From contig JAEZTB010000045.1 in assembly GCA_023443745.1 (NCBI GenBank), positions 81,130 to 145,129 of the forward strand: a stretch of DNA of 64,000 bases, in the 5' to 3' direction. Each line of letters opens with the position of its first letter. The first letter of the stretch is position 1. Both the position numbers and the translations under genes were made by a program. The notes below the pieces were generated by a model that searched no databases, was not told where the DNA came from, and worked only from the letters and a program-made list of their open reading frames with translations. Shown here piece after piece: positions 18,772 through 27,718 of the stretch. The stretch is from Bacillota bacterium (GTDB lineage Bacteria; Bacillota; Clostridia; DSM-8532).

Positions 18772-18805
18772 GCACAACATAGTTGATGTGTCAACTATGT
18801 TGTGC
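18772..18805. promoter_or_regulatory. Perfect 15-bp palindrome, probable MarR operator (or terminator)
   Basis: GCACAACATAGTTGA and its exact complement flank a TGTG spacer. The core ATAGTTGA-N4-TCAACTAT resembles the AGTTG-N-CAACT operators of MarR-family regulators, and the marR start is 42 bp downstream. It could also act as a weak terminator for the uvrA-like gene, but only a TATTATT tract follows. Autoregulation is inferred. Confidence 0.6.
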
Positions 18806-18846
18806 TATTATTGACTTTGTTAGTATGCAGCCTGGAGGAATTCGCT

Positions 18847-19287
18847 ATGCCTACAATACGAGAATTTTGGATAAGCATGAAATCGATTCTGCGCTCTGCA
18901 AGACAAATCGTCAACTCTGAACTGGAGCCGCTGAACCTCACGAGCGCGGAAGGGGACATCCTGTTCCATTTACTTTCTAATAATGATGGGCTGACACAAG
19001 AAAAATTGACGGAGCGGCTTGATGTCGGAAAAGCGGCAATCTCACGGACTGTCGATTCCCTTGTCAAGAAAGGCTATGTAAAACGAGAGCATCATCCAAA
19101 TGATGCGCGGGCGTATCGTATCCTATTGACCGAGAAGGCTATCGATATAGGCGGGAGTATTGAAAATGCGTATAATGGTGTTTATGAGATTGTGAAAAGA
19201 GACATCCCGGAAGCGGAATTCAAACGCCTGGCCCTATTGATTAGCCACGTGTCTGATAATCTCCATGCTGTGGAGGTTAAAAAATGA
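18847..19287 (+). CDS. MarR-family transcriptional regulator
   Basis: 146-aa winged-helix regulator. The DNA-binding core reads LTQEKLTERLDVGKAAISRT followed by VDSLVKKGYVKREHHPNDAR, the typical recognition helix and wing. The start is the ATG at 18847 with GGAGG 8 bp upstream. It heads a three-gene operon; its stop overlaps the next start (ATGA). The two downstream membrane proteins are probably its targets, through the palindrome at 18772. Confidence 0.92.
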   Translation: MPTIREFWISMKSILRSARQIVNSELEPLNLTSAEGDILFHLLSNNDGLTQEKLTERLDVGKAAISRTVDSLVKKGYVKREHHPNDARAYRILLTEKAIDIGGSIENAYNGVYEIVKRDIPEAEFKRLALLISHVSDNLHAVEVKK

Positions 19288-20003
19288 TTCAAGAATTCTT
19301 TACAGGCTTTGCTTTTTTAACTGGCTATTTCGTTGTATGTGCATCATGTGCATTATTGCTTCGCAGATTTGTCAACATGCCGATTGAGGTTTTTCGCAAG
19401 ACATTACATCTCATTCTCCTTTTTTCGCTGTTTGTATGGGTTTACGCGTTCCGCACCTGGTGGGTGTCTGCGCTGGCGGCGGTTGTGTTCGCTGCTATAG
19501 TATTTCCGATACTCGCACTGGGGGAACGGATTAAGGGCTACTCGAAACTGCTTGCGGAACGTAAGAAAGGCGAGATAAAGCACAGTCTGATACTTGTATT
19601 TGGCATGTTCGCCGCAATGATAGGTATCTGCTGGGGCTGGCTTGGTGATAAGATGCTTGTCCTTGCGTGTATTTTTGCGTGGGGCTTTGGCGACGGGGCG
19701 GCAGCATTGGTCGGAAAACGGTATGGGCAGCACTTTCTTGAAGGGAAGCTTATTGAAGGACGCAAGAGCATTGAGGGAACTCTCGCGATGTTTGCTGTGT
19801 CGTTTTTATCGGTTATCGTAGTATTGCTGCTTCGGGGTGGTCTGCCATGGCACGGATACATACCAATCTCTGCGCTTGCAGCGGCAGTCTGCGCGGTTGT
19901 AGAGCTCTACACTCTCCGTGGATTTGATACGGTAACCTGTCCGTTTGCGGCAGCAACCGTTATTATCCCGCTTACGTGGTTGTGGGGAGGTATGATGCTA
20001 TGA
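19284..20003 (+). CDS. Polytopic membrane protein of the CTP-dependent lipid kinase / cytidylyltransferase family
   Basis: 239 aa with about seven hydrophobic helices. The motifs FRKTLHL, AWGFGDGAAALVGKRYG and GRKSIEGTLAMF match the superfamily that includes dolichol kinase, phytol/farnesol kinase (VTE5-like) and phosphatidate cytidylyltransferase. A prenol or lipid kinase role is therefore likely, but the substrate is unknown. It is translationally coupled to marR upstream and to the CDF-like gene downstream (both ATGA overlaps). Confidence 0.75.
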   Translation: MIQEFFTGFAFLTGYFVVCASCALLLRRFVNMPIEVFRKTLHLILLFSLFVWVYAFRTWWVSALAAVVFAAIVFPILALGERIKGYSKLLAERKKGEIKHSLILVFGMFAAMIGICWGWLGDKMLVLACIFAWGFGDGAAALVGKRYGQHFLEGKLIEGRKSIEGTLAMFAVSFLSVIVVLLLRGGLPWHGYIPISALAAAVCAVVELYTLRGFDTVTCPFAAATVIIPLTWLWGGMML

Positions 20004-20617
20004 AATCCCACTCCGGCGAACGAACTCTGCTCGCATCTGTGGTATTGAGCTCTCCCGGCCCTATTGTTGTTGGCATTGGGCTCTTGCTCGGAAGGTCGTC
20101 CACGCAGCTTGCGGATTTCATCCGCCGTACAGCAGAGCTTGCTGCAATTGTTGTTTCTTGGATTGTGTTCCGCATTACGCATAAGGACGATGCAGGAGAG
20201 GCAATAAAGAAAGCGAAGCTTGAGCGCATTGCCAATCTCTGTGTTGGTGCAGCGATGTGCTTAAGTGGTTCTGCTATGGTGTTAGTTGCATTTTTATCGA
20301 ACAGCGGTCAGAAAGGCAATGTGATACCAGGCCTTGTTATAGCAATACTCGGTGTTATTACAAATTCATGGTTCTGGTTCAGATACCGAAATTTGAATAA
20401 AGCTCATCCAAACGCGATACTTGCTGTTCAAAGCAGGTTATATCGCGCAAAAGCTCTCGTAGATATTTGCGTAAGCTCTGCACTTGTCACTGTTGCCGTT
20501 TCCCCCGCTTCCGCGGTTGCGTACTATATGGACATAGCGGGGTCGGTAGTAGTAGCGGTGTATTTGATAGTTAATGGTGCGATCACAATATTGGGGAATA
20601 ATACCAAGTCACATTAA
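20000..20617 (+). CDS. CDF-like membrane protein with altered metal-site residues
   Basis: 205 aa resembling the transmembrane half of cation diffusion facilitators, with about six helices and no C-terminal cytoplasmic domain. The segment VDICVSSALV...YYMDIAGSVVVA matches the TM5-TM6 region. However the TM2 site that is normally H-xxx-D appears as R-xxx-E (ADFIRRTAELAA), so classic zinc transport is doubtful. The start at 20000 overlaps the previous stop and has GGGGAGG 9 bp upstream. The role may be linked to the lipid kinase-like protein encoded with it. Confidence 0.65.
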   Translation: MKSHSGERTLLASVVLSSPGPIVVGIGLLLGRSSTQLADFIRRTAELAAIVVSWIVFRITHKDDAGEAIKKAKLERIANLCVGAAMCLSGSAMVLVAFLSNSGQKGNVIPGLVIAILGVITNSWFWFRYRNLNKAHPNAILAVQSRLYRAKALVDICVSSALVTVAVSPASAVAYYMDIAGSVVVAVYLIVNGAITILGNNTKSH

Positions 20618-20622
20618 CAAAA

Positions 20623-20660
20623 GGTCTGCAGATTCGTAAAAATCCGCAGACCCTCTTTTT
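20623..20660 (+). terminator. Intrinsic terminator of the MarR operon
   Basis: GGTCTGCAGATT (20623-20634) pairs with AATCCGCAGACC (20641-20652) with one mismatch, followed by CTCTTTTT. It separates this operon from the convergent Ca2+ ATPase gene. Confidence 0.88.
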
Positions 20661-20677
20661 GTTGTTGCTGAGATTTC

Positions 20678-23293
20678 CTACTTTTCATGCTCCACAAGCC
20701 CCAGAGCCTTGAAAAGCTCCATGACCGGCAGAGGAACAAATGCCAGTCCCAAACCGATAAGATAGAGGGAAGGCGTAAGTGTCATAAGCCCGAAGGCCGT
20801 GGACAAGGGCGTAAACAGAACCAGTGACATGAGCAGCGTCGAAATCAAAGCGGCTCCGTTTAGATTACGGTTGGTAAACACACCGATTTTAAAGAGAGAG
20901 TGAGTCGAGCGCATATTAAAGGCCTGAACAATCTGGCAGAACGCCAGAATCATAAACGCCAGGGTTTGGCCGCCAACCAGATCGCCGGTGACATTTTCAC
21001 CTATCCTGAAGCCAATCAGGGTAAGGGCGGCGAACATAAAGCCCTGAAGTACCACGCGCAGGCCAAGGCCGTGGGCAAAAATACCCTCATCCTTGGGCTT
21101 GGGCTTCTTATTCATGATATCCGACTCGACATTTTCCATTCCCAGGGCAATAGCTGGCAGGCTGTCGGTGACAAGGTTGATCCAAAGAAGCTGCATGGAC
21201 ACAAGAGGTGTCTTGTGCCATAGGATCATGGCGAAGAATACCGTCAAAATTTCACCGATATTAGTACCCAAGAGGAAGCCCACTACTTTTTTGATGTTTG
21301 CATAAATGCCTCTGCCCTCTCTGACGGCATCCACAATGGTGGCAAAATTATCGTCGGTCAGGGTCATATCGGCTGCTCCCTTGGCCACATCGGTACCTGT
21401 AATACCCATGGCGCAGCCGATGTCGGCAGCTTTCAGCGCAGGTGCGTCATTGACACCGTCGCCGGTCATGGAAACCACCTGTCCCTTGCGCTGCCATGCC
21501 CGGACAATGCGGATTTTGTTTTCTGGAGAAACCCGGGCGTAAACCGATATGCTCTCGATTTGGGCATCGAACTCCGGATCGGACATGGCATCCAGCTCAA
21601 CACCCGTAATGGCTTTGTCTCCCTCGCGCAGAATACCCAGCTCTTTGGCAATAGCCGAGGCGGTTATAACATGATCGCCAGTGATCATAACGGGCTTGAT
21701 ACCGGCTTTGCGGCAGGTGGCAACAGCCTCTTTGGCTTCGGGACGAGGCGGGTCAATCATGCCCACAAGTCCCGCAAAAACAAGATCCTTTTCCAGTTCC
21801 TCGATAGTGGGTACGGCAGGAACGCTGTCTATTTCCTTATAGGCTACGGCAAGGACGCGAAGGGCATTGGTGCTCATTTCGGCATTGATTTTCGAGGCCG
21901 CCTCAATATCGCCCCTGATACACTTGGCTGATAACACGTCAAAAGCGCCCTTGACGATGACAATATGCTTATCATTGATTTTGTTGATGGTGGTCATTAA
22001 TTTTCGGTCGGAATCAAAGGGAATTTCACCAAGACGCGGGTACTGCCTGTTCAGCTCCTCCTTGGGCATGCCGTTTTTATGGGCTGCCAGAACGATGGAG
22101 GTTTCGGTGGGATCCCCTACATGCTGTTCCCTGTCTCCCTCGAAAAGAACCGAGCCGTTGGAGCACAAAGTACCGTACATGAGAAGCTTCTTCACGTCCT
22201 CCGAGTTTTCGGAGGTGATATCCTCCATTTTACCGGTACCATCAACATAGGCTTTTACAAGGGTCATGCGGTTCTGGGTGAGGGTTCCTGTTTTATCCGA
22301 GCAAATCACCGATGCGCTTCCCAGGGTTTCAACAGCAGGAAGCCGGCGGATGATGGCATTTTTCTTAACCATACGCTGTACGCCGATGGAAAGGACGATG
22401 GTGACTATGGCCGGAAGCCCTTCCGGAATGGCTGAAACGGCAAGAGAAACCGCGATCATAAATATTTCTATGATGGCCATTCCTTCCAGAAGGCCGACGA
22501 TAAAGATGACGACGCAGGCAACAAGAGCAGCGATGCCAAGATATTTTCCCAGAGACGACAGCTTCTGCTGAAGCGGCGTCTGCCCCTCCTCCTCCCCTTC
22601 AAGAAGGTTGGCGATTTTACCCATTTCAGTATCCATGGCCGTTGCGGTAACTACAGCCGTTGCAGTACCGTAGGTGATGCCGCAGCCGGAAAAGACCATA
22701 TTAGTGCGATCACCCACAGGTGCGTTTTCCTCGACCTGGGCATCGGCATCCTTTTCAGAGGGAACCGATTCACCGGTTAAAGCGGATTCTTCAGCCTTCA
22801 AGCTGGCCGAACGGATGAGCCTGGCATCTGCCGGAACAAAATCTCCCGCTTCAAGACGGATGATGTCGCCGGGGACAAGCTCAGAAGCATTGACAACCTG
22901 TTCACTGCCTCCGCGGATAACCCTGGCATGAGGTGCGCTCATATTCTTTAAGGCATCCAGGGCTTTTTCAGCCTTGCTCTCCTGTAAGACACCCATAACG
23001 GCATTTATAATAACGATTAGGAGAATCAGGGCGGGTTCGAAAAATTCCTTGGTGTTCCCTTCCACACAGGCCACCACAAAGGAAACAACAGCTGCGGCGA
23101 TAAGGATGAGAATCATTACATCCTTGAACTGGTCAAAAAAGCGCTGCAGATTTGTCTTTTTCTTTTTCTCACGCAGCTTGTTTTCACCGAACTTCTGTCG
23201 TTTTTCAGAAACCTGCTCCATGGTCAGCCCGGTATTCGTGTTTGTTCCCAGTAAACTGATTATTTCATCTAGCTTTTGATTGTGGGATATCAA
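20678..23293 (-). CDS. Calcium-transporting P-type ATPase (P2, SERCA/PMCA-like)
   Basis: 871-aa ion pump that exports Ca2+ from the cytoplasm. Motifs seen: TGES (actuator, about 173), IPEGLPA in TM4 (ion site), SDKTGTLTQN with the phosphorylated Asp near 333, and TGDGVNDAPALKAADIG (hinge). Ten TM helices are expected and the C-terminal group is visible. No ATG fits: GGAGGT lies 7 bp before a TTG at 23293, so translation probably begins MISHNQKLDEI. It is divergent from the TetR gene, with a palindromic operator between them, so TetR control is plausible. Confidence 0.93.
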   Translation of the reverse strand: MISHNQKLDEIISLLGTNTNTGLTMEQVSEKRQKFGENKLREKKKKTNLQRFFDQFKDVMILILIAAAVVSFVVACVEGNTKEFFEPALILLIVIINAVMGVLQESKAEKALDALKNMSAPHARVIRGGSEQVVNASELVPGDIIRLEAGDFVPADARLIRSASLKAEESALTGESVPSEKDADAQVEENAPVGDRTNMVFSGCGITYGTATAVVTATAMDTEMGKIANLLEGEEEGQTPLQQKLSSLGKYLGIAALVACVVIFIVGLLEGMAIIEIFMIAVSLAVSAIPEGLPAIVTIVLSIGVQRMVKKNAIIRRLPAVETLGSASVICSDKTGTLTQNRMTLVKAYVDGTGKMEDITSENSEDVKKLLMYGTLCSNGSVLFEGDREQHVGDPTETSIVLAAHKNGMPKEELNRQYPRLGEIPFDSDRKLMTTINKINDKHIVIVKGAFDVLSAKCIRGDIEAASKINAEMSTNALRVLAVAYKEIDSVPAVPTIEELEKDLVFAGLVGMIDPPRPEAKEAVATCRKAGIKPVMITGDHVITASAIAKELGILREGDKAITGVELDAMSDPEFDAQIESISVYARVSPENKIRIVRAWQRKGQVVSMTGDGVNDAPALKAADIGCAMGITGTDVAKGAADMTLTDDNFATIVDAVREGRGIYANIKKVVGFLLGTNIGEILTVFFAMILWHKTPLVSMQLLWINLVTDSLPAIALGMENVESDIMNKKPKPKDEGIFAHGLGLRVVLQGFMFAALTLIGFRIGENVTGDLVGGQTLAFMILAFCQIVQAFNMRSTHSLFKIGVFTNRNLNGAALISTLLMSLVLFTPLSTAFGLMTLTPSLYLIGLGLAFVPLPVMELFKALGLVEHEK

Positions 23294-23382
23294 AATCTGT
23301 ACCTCCTGCAATTTAATAATTTTAGTATATCTGATACCAATAAATAGGGCATCGGGTAAAATTCCGAATGTGTTACTTTTTT

Positions 23383-23404
23383 GGACAAAAACCGATTATT
23401 GTCC
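23383..23404. promoter_or_regulatory. 22-bp palindromic operator, copy 1 (TetR candidate site)
   Basis: GGACAA-N10-TTGTCC, preceded by TGTTACTTTTTT. The same layout, including the TGTTACTTTTT flank on the other strand, recurs at 25136-25157. It lies between the Ca2+ ATPase start and the tetR promoter. Confidence 0.6.
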
Positions 23405-23415
23405 CAAAATGGTAA

Positions 23416-23443
23416 TTGAAATCGGCTTAATATTATATATACT
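23416..23443 (+). promoter_or_regulatory. Candidate promoter of the TetR gene
   Basis: TTGAAA (23416-23421) and TATACT (23438-23443) with a 16-bp spacer, 12 bp downstream of operator copy 1 and about 49 bp before the tetR start. Confidence 0.5.
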
Positions 23444-23491
23444 TATTTATGATAACCTTATTCTTGCTGACCCAGTAAAGGTGGTGAACCC

Positions 23492-24037
23492 ATGCCGGAT
23501 TCGGGAATCACAAAAAAAGCTCTTGCCCAGGCCATAAAAGACCTTATGGCTGAGGTTTCGTTTTCAAAAATAACCGTAGGCGATATCTGCGACAAATGCC
23601 AGATGAACCGCAAAAGCTTTTACTACCATTTCAGGGACAAATACGATCTCGTAAACTGGATATACTACACCGAATTTGTTGAAACCGTACACGGTAAAAG
23701 CTATGAGAGCGGCTGGGATCTCTTTGAGGATATCTGCCGCTATTTATATAACAACAGGAGCTTCTATGTAAAAGCTCTTGAAATATCCGGACAAAATTCA
23801 TTCCGGGGATACTTCAGCGAGGTCTTGGAACCCATCATCATGACCTATCTTGAGGAGGATTTTCCCGCTGACAAGGACCGGTCCTTTTTTGCCGAGTTTT
23901 TTACCGACGCCTTCCTTATATCCATTGAAAAATGGTTATCCAGGGATTCCTCACTGCCTCCCAAGGAATATGTGGCACTGCTTAAAAAAGCGGCTAGCGG
24001 TGTGACTTCTATGATCATTTCCCATGAGACGGATTAG
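23492..24037 (+). CDS. TetR/AcrR-family regulator (DhaS-like C-terminal domain)
   Basis: 181 aa. The N-terminal helix-turn-helix reads ITVGDICDKCQMNRKSFYYH followed by FRDKYDLVNW, typical of TetR. The C-terminal ~110 residues look like the TetR_C domain found in DhaS-type regulators. The start ATG is preceded by AAAGGTGG. It ends 23 bp inside the 3' end of the convergent 352-aa gene. Palindromes at 23383 and 25136 are the best candidates for its binding sites. Confidence 0.88.
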   Translation: MPDSGITKKALAQAIKDLMAEVSFSKITVGDICDKCQMNRKSFYYHFRDKYDLVNWIYYTEFVETVHGKSYESGWDLFEDICRYLYNNRSFYVKALEISGQNSFRGYFSEVLEPIIMTYLEEDFPADKDRSFFAEFFTDAFLISIEKWLSRDSSLPPKEYVALLKKAASGVTSMIISHETD

Positions 24038-25073
24038 GTTTTCCCTTTAAATTGTGTCTGCTGAGAATATCCGAAAGCGACGCGTTCAGTATGCTTTGAT
24101 CCGTTTTCTGCTCATAAAACTCCTCACAGGCGGTTATGGTCCCATCGGAAGCTATTCCCATAAAGCATGAATCATCGGATATAATTTTATCGATAAACAG
24201 GTTGTCGGTATAGTAGTCCATGACAAATGCCGGTGCTGTTTGCCGGCTTCGGACATCCATAATATACGCATTAACATCACGGCATAAATCTATTGGACAA
24301 TCCGGTGTGGCAAAAGCAAATACAAACACACAGCCGAAATCCGCCATTTCACTTATCCATTTTCCGGAACAAATTTGCTCTGCATCCTCAGAATCTGCAT
24401 AATAGCGATGTACGCCCCACAAGCAACGGTTCTTTTTAAGAGCATCCACAGCATCGGCAAGACCCCTGCCCTCTGAATGAACCGAAATCATGACATTTTT
24501 TAACGCCATTAATTCCTTTGCTGTTCTATCAAGAAGCACCGAGGGCTCCATATAAACAACAAAAGCACAATGGGGCTCGTCTTTTATGATGGTGCACAGC
24601 TCTGGCAAAAAGGCTGCGTTTGCCTTGATATCAAATAAATAGGAGAAAATCCCCTCTCCTTTTCCCTGAGTTATAACCCTTTGGATGATCTCTTTTGAAA
24701 GGACGCCCGAGGTTTCACTGGCGTGAATGGTTATGGCCCAGGGAATATTGTAGCCGCACTGGGCCTCTTTCTTCCGAATGATCTCCGATCCCAGTGTCAG
24801 ACTGTTGAATCCTATATTAACGCCAAAGGCTTTGAGCTTGGCTCTGTCGGTTCCAAACACCATTTTCTTGGCCAATGCATAGTAATGGCTGTCTTCGTTT
24901 TCCAAAACCGCCATGGCCCTTTCAAAAAACCTTCTTTGAAACTCGCCCTTGGCGAAATTGCTGCCCAAATCCACCAAATTGCGAATACTTCGCTCCGGGT
25001 TATTCTCTATATCATCAAGAGTCTTATTTATGGCGGTTTCTATCATTATTTTCGTTATACTTGATTGTTTCAC
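24015..25073 (-). CDS. Unrecognised 352-aa cytosolic protein, possible TIM-barrel
   Basis: I do not recognise a named family. The protein is soluble with no signal peptide. The N-terminal ~80 residues are helical (ENNPERSIRNLVDLGSNFAK); the rest alternates strands and helices (IPWAITIHASE, CAFVVYMEPS, NVMISVHSEGRG, LWGVHRYYAD), as in TIM barrels or radical-SAM folds, but no CxxxCxxC cluster is present. GTG at 25073 is the start, with AAGGAGGT 7 bp upstream. It is preceded by operator copy 2 and overlaps the TetR gene tail to tail, so the regulator and this gene are probably linked. Confidence 0.7.
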   Translation of the reverse strand: MKQSSITKIMIETAINKTLDDIENNPERSIRNLVDLGSNFAKGEFQRRFFERAMAVLENEDSHYYALAKKMVFGTDRAKLKAFGVNIGFNSLTLGSEIIRKKEAQCGYNIPWAITIHASETSGVLSKEIIQRVITQGKGEGIFSYLFDIKANAAFLPELCTIIKDEPHCAFVVYMEPSVLLDRTAKELMALKNVMISVHSEGRGLADAVDALKKNRCLWGVHRYYADSEDAEQICSGKWISEMADFGCVFVFAFATPDCPIDLCRDVNAYIMDVRSRQTAPAFVMDYYTDNLFIDKIISDDSCFMGIASDGTITACEEFYEQKTDQSILNASLSDILSRHNLKGKPNPSHGK

Positions 25074-25135
25074 CCCACATACCTCCTTGCTGCTATCCTC
25101 ATATGATTATAGCCAAAGCATGTATCCGGGTATAT

Positions 25136-25157
25136 GGACAAAAACAGATAGCTGTCC
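25136..25157. promoter_or_regulatory. 22-bp palindromic operator, copy 2 (TetR candidate site)
   Basis: GGACA-N12-TGTCC. On the minus strand it is preceded by TGTTACTTTTTA, nearly the same flank as copy 1. It sits about 63 bp upstream of the 352-aa gene, with a TATAAT box (minus strand) between them. Confidence 0.6.
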
Positions 25158-25195
25158 TAAAAAGTAACAGTTTCCGTATATGTCCAAAAAATTGT

Positions 25196-26545
25196 TTACT
25201 CGGGAAGGCCTTTATTGATATCGTTATCCAGTATCATACCGGTATACATGACAGGATCCTTGGCGGTGGAAAAAGGAGGCGCATAGGCCAGATCCAAATG
25301 GAAAAGATCCTCGGCCTTTGCTTTAAAGGAAATGGCCGTCACAAATACGTCAATCCTTTTATCTACCCCTTCATAACCCACGATTTGAGCACCCAGCAGC
25401 CTCCCGCTGGTTCTGTCGGCAATGCCTTTAATGACTATTTTTTTGCCACCCATGTATTCCGGCTTGTTAGGTATAATAGTGCGGCCTACTGCAGTATCAT
25501 ATCCCAATTCCAATGCTTCCCGCTCCGACAGGCCTGTTTGGGCCACCGTCATGTCAAAGATTTTAAAGATACCCGTTCCCAAGATTCCCCTGAACTCCAG
25601 ATTGCCGCCCGTTATACTGTCACCGGCAATCCTTCCGGTTTTGTTGGCTGTGGAACCCAAAGGACGATAAACAGGCTTTCCTGTCACCACATGAACCTGT
25701 TCGGTGCAATCACCACATGCATAAATATTATTAATACTGGTTTGCATTTTATTATTAACCTTAATGGCACCGGCCACGCCAAGTGCGATACCGGCCTGAT
25801 CGGCCAGCTCGGCATTGGGTCGTATACCCGTTGATACAAGCACCATGTCGGCCTTTATGACTTTACCATCCGATAAAAGCACACTGTTTTCAGTGATTTC
25901 TGTAACAGAAGCATTGGTCAGAACCTTAACCCCGTTTTTCTCCAGATGATCCTTTACGTATACCGCCATATCACTGTCAAGCCCCGGCGTTACCTGGGGC
26001 AATTTTTCAAGCATTGTGACCTCCATGCCGAGGACTTTTAAATTCTCGCAGACCTCAAGGCCGACAAAGCCTGTGCCAATGATTGCGATGTTTTTGGGGG
26101 AATGCGTGTCCATAAAGGCTTTTATCTTATTCATGTCCACAATGCTTCGCAGTGTAAAAACATGACCCGCCTCCACACCTTTTATGGGAGGGATCACTGC
26201 TCTTGCACCGGTAGCTAAAACAAGGATGTCATAGTTATCGGTAAAGACTTCCCCGGTGTCAAGCTTCTTGATATCTAGGGTTTTTTGTGCCGGATCAATG
26301 GAGAGTACCTCATGGGCGATAAAAATATCGACATTGTACTTGGCTTTAAAGAATTCAGGGTTTCTTGGTGTCAGCTCGCCGGGGTCTTCAAACACACCGC
26401 CTAAATAGTAAGGCATACCACAGCCTGAATAGGAGATAAAGCTGTCTTTTTCATATATGACAATCTCTGCGTCCTTATTGTTACGTCTTGCTTTGGCTGC
26501 TGCGGACGTTCCGGCCGCCACCGCACCTATTATCACAATTCTCAT
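25196..26545 (-). CDS. CoA-disulfide reductase / NADH oxidase-type flavoprotein
   Basis: 449-aa FAD- and NAD(P)H-dependent single-cysteine disulfide reductase. FAD Rossmann motif GAVAAGTSAAA is at about 7-17; the redox cysteine is C42 in SYSGCGMPYY; the NAD motif IGTGFVGLEVCE lies near 156; a second FAD motif NIYACGDC follows; and the C-terminal dimerisation domain is complete (LAYAPPFSTAKDP). The family includes CoA-disulfide reductases, NADH oxidases and polysulfide reductases, which cannot be told apart here. Probable role: thiol or oxygen homeostasis. GGAGG 7 bp upstream fixes the start. Confidence 0.9.
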   Translation of the reverse strand: MRIVIIGAVAAGTSAAAKARRNNKDAEIVIYEKDSFISYSGCGMPYYLGGVFEDPGELTPRNPEFFKAKYNVDIFIAHEVLSIDPAQKTLDIKKLDTGEVFTDNYDILVLATGARAVIPPIKGVEAGHVFTLRSIVDMNKIKAFMDTHSPKNIAIIGTGFVGLEVCENLKVLGMEVTMLEKLPQVTPGLDSDMAVYVKDHLEKNGVKVLTNASVTEITENSVLLSDGKVIKADMVLVSTGIRPNAELADQAGIALGVAGAIKVNNKMQTSINNIYACGDCTEQVHVVTGKPVYRPLGSTANKTGRIAGDSITGGNLEFRGILGTGIFKIFDMTVAQTGLSEREALELGYDTAVGRTIIPNKPEYMGGKKIVIKGIADRTSGRLLGAQIVGYEGVDKRIDVFVTAISFKAKAEDLFHLDLAYAPPFSTAKDPVMYTGMILDNDINKGLPE

Positions 26546-26745
26546 GGAAGAACCTCCTCATGCACTGTATATCTTTAATATACCCCTTATTGCATGGCTC
26601 GACCCGTTAAAAAGAGGTGTGCGCCTTGGGCAGCGCACCACAAGACTCGGCCCGTTAGTGGAGGTGCGTAAAAAGAAATGGACACACCCGAAAATCAACA
26701 AACTTTTGGGTATATCCATCTTCTATCGTCAGTGGCCTCATTATT

Positions 26746-27579
26746 TTATTTTGTTACCCCATTTCTTCTGCGTTTTAAAAGATACCCCGAACAGACAAGC
26801 AGAATTCCCGCTCCTATGGGTAATGCCGCCGGTATGCCCCCTGTTTTGGGAAGACTCGTACCCTGAGGAACTTCCTCGTTAAGAATAATAACTTGATCCG
26901 GTTCACTGCTTTCATCGGGCAGGGGATCGGGATTCTCAGGCTCAGGTATTACAACCACCGGGGTAGGCTCCGGGGTTGGGGTTACAGTGGCCTGGGGCGT
27001 AACAACGACTGTTGTGCCGCCATCATTGCCACCGTTTTGGTGATCGGGCTCGTGGGATTCGCCCATGGGTTCGGCATATAAAATCAATTTTATATCAAGA
27101 CTAAGATTCTCATATTCATTCCCCGCGCTTTCGTCCATTGCAAGGACGACAGTAAGCTCATGGACAGCACCCCCGTTTATTTCGGTTGTATCAATCAAAG
27201 GAGCCTTTATGAAATCCAAAAGCCTATATTCACTTTGGGTGCCGTTTTTGATTGTCTTTAAGCTCAAAACATCAGCCAAACAGGGCTGTGACGGATCATA
27301 GACAAAATCAAGGCCCAGCTTATACCTGGCTCTCATTCCAAAATTCTTGATCTTTATAACCGAAGTCTTAGACCAGCCCGGATAGGCGTTGCCTTCACTG
27401 AGCACGGGGTCTGTCACTTTAGCACCGGCATCGTTGATAAAAGCTATATCCATTCCTTGCTGAGGGCCTGATACCAACGGCTCGTTAATAACCCAGGCAA
27501 AGGATATGCTGGTAATGAGGGTTAAAAATAACAACAGCAATATCAGATAAACAGCCATTCCGGTCTTTTTACTGCCCAT
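26746..27579 (-). CDS. LPKTG-anchored surface protein with SipW/TasA-like N-terminus
   Basis: 277 aa. The N-terminal signal (about 8-29, ending SISFAWVINEP) resembles SipW-dependent exports. A ~150-residue beta-rich region (SVIKIKNFGMRARYKLGLDF) looks like a TasA/camelysin fold. A Pro/Thr/Glu-rich stalk follows, then LPKTG at 243-247, a hydrophobic helix and KRRR, the standard sortase sorting signal. It is therefore probably covalently wall-bound. No sortase gene is in the window. A 200-bp gap separates it from the flavoprotein gene downstream, with no confident feature. Confidence 0.78.
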   Translation of the reverse strand: MGSKKTGMAVYLILLLLFLTLITSISFAWVINEPLVSGPQQGMDIAFINDAGAKVTDPVLSEGNAYPGWSKTSVIKIKNFGMRARYKLGLDFVYDPSQPCLADVLSLKTIKNGTQSEYRLLDFIKAPLIDTTEINGGAVHELTVVLAMDESAGNEYENLSLDIKLILYAEPMGESHEPDHQNGGNDGGTTVVVTPQATVTPTPEPTPVVVIPEPENPDPLPDESSEPDQVIILNEEVPQGTSLPKTGGIPAALPIGAGILLVCSGYLLKRRRNGVTK

Positions 27580-27612
27580 ATTACTATCCCTTCATATACT
27601 TATCAGCTGCGG

Positions 27613-27631
27613 TATGATGCTTAGCATCATA
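27613..27631. repeat. 8-bp inverted repeat in the leader of the LPKTG gene
   Basis: TATGATGC and GCATCATA flank TTA. No T-run follows, so it is not a clear terminator; it may be an operator. Confidence 0.35.
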
Positions 27632-27718
27632 TATATGCGTATAGATACTAATTAAATCGTATCTGTTTTAGCTCGTTTCATCTTCCTTCTATGGTTTATT
27701 AAAATTACCACAAAAGAC

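Noticed and set aside
24875..25834. Long plus-strand open frame (319 codons)
   Set aside because: It runs antisense to the start of the 352-aa gene and to the end of the flavoprotein gene, has no ribosome site, and its translation shows no domain-like pattern.
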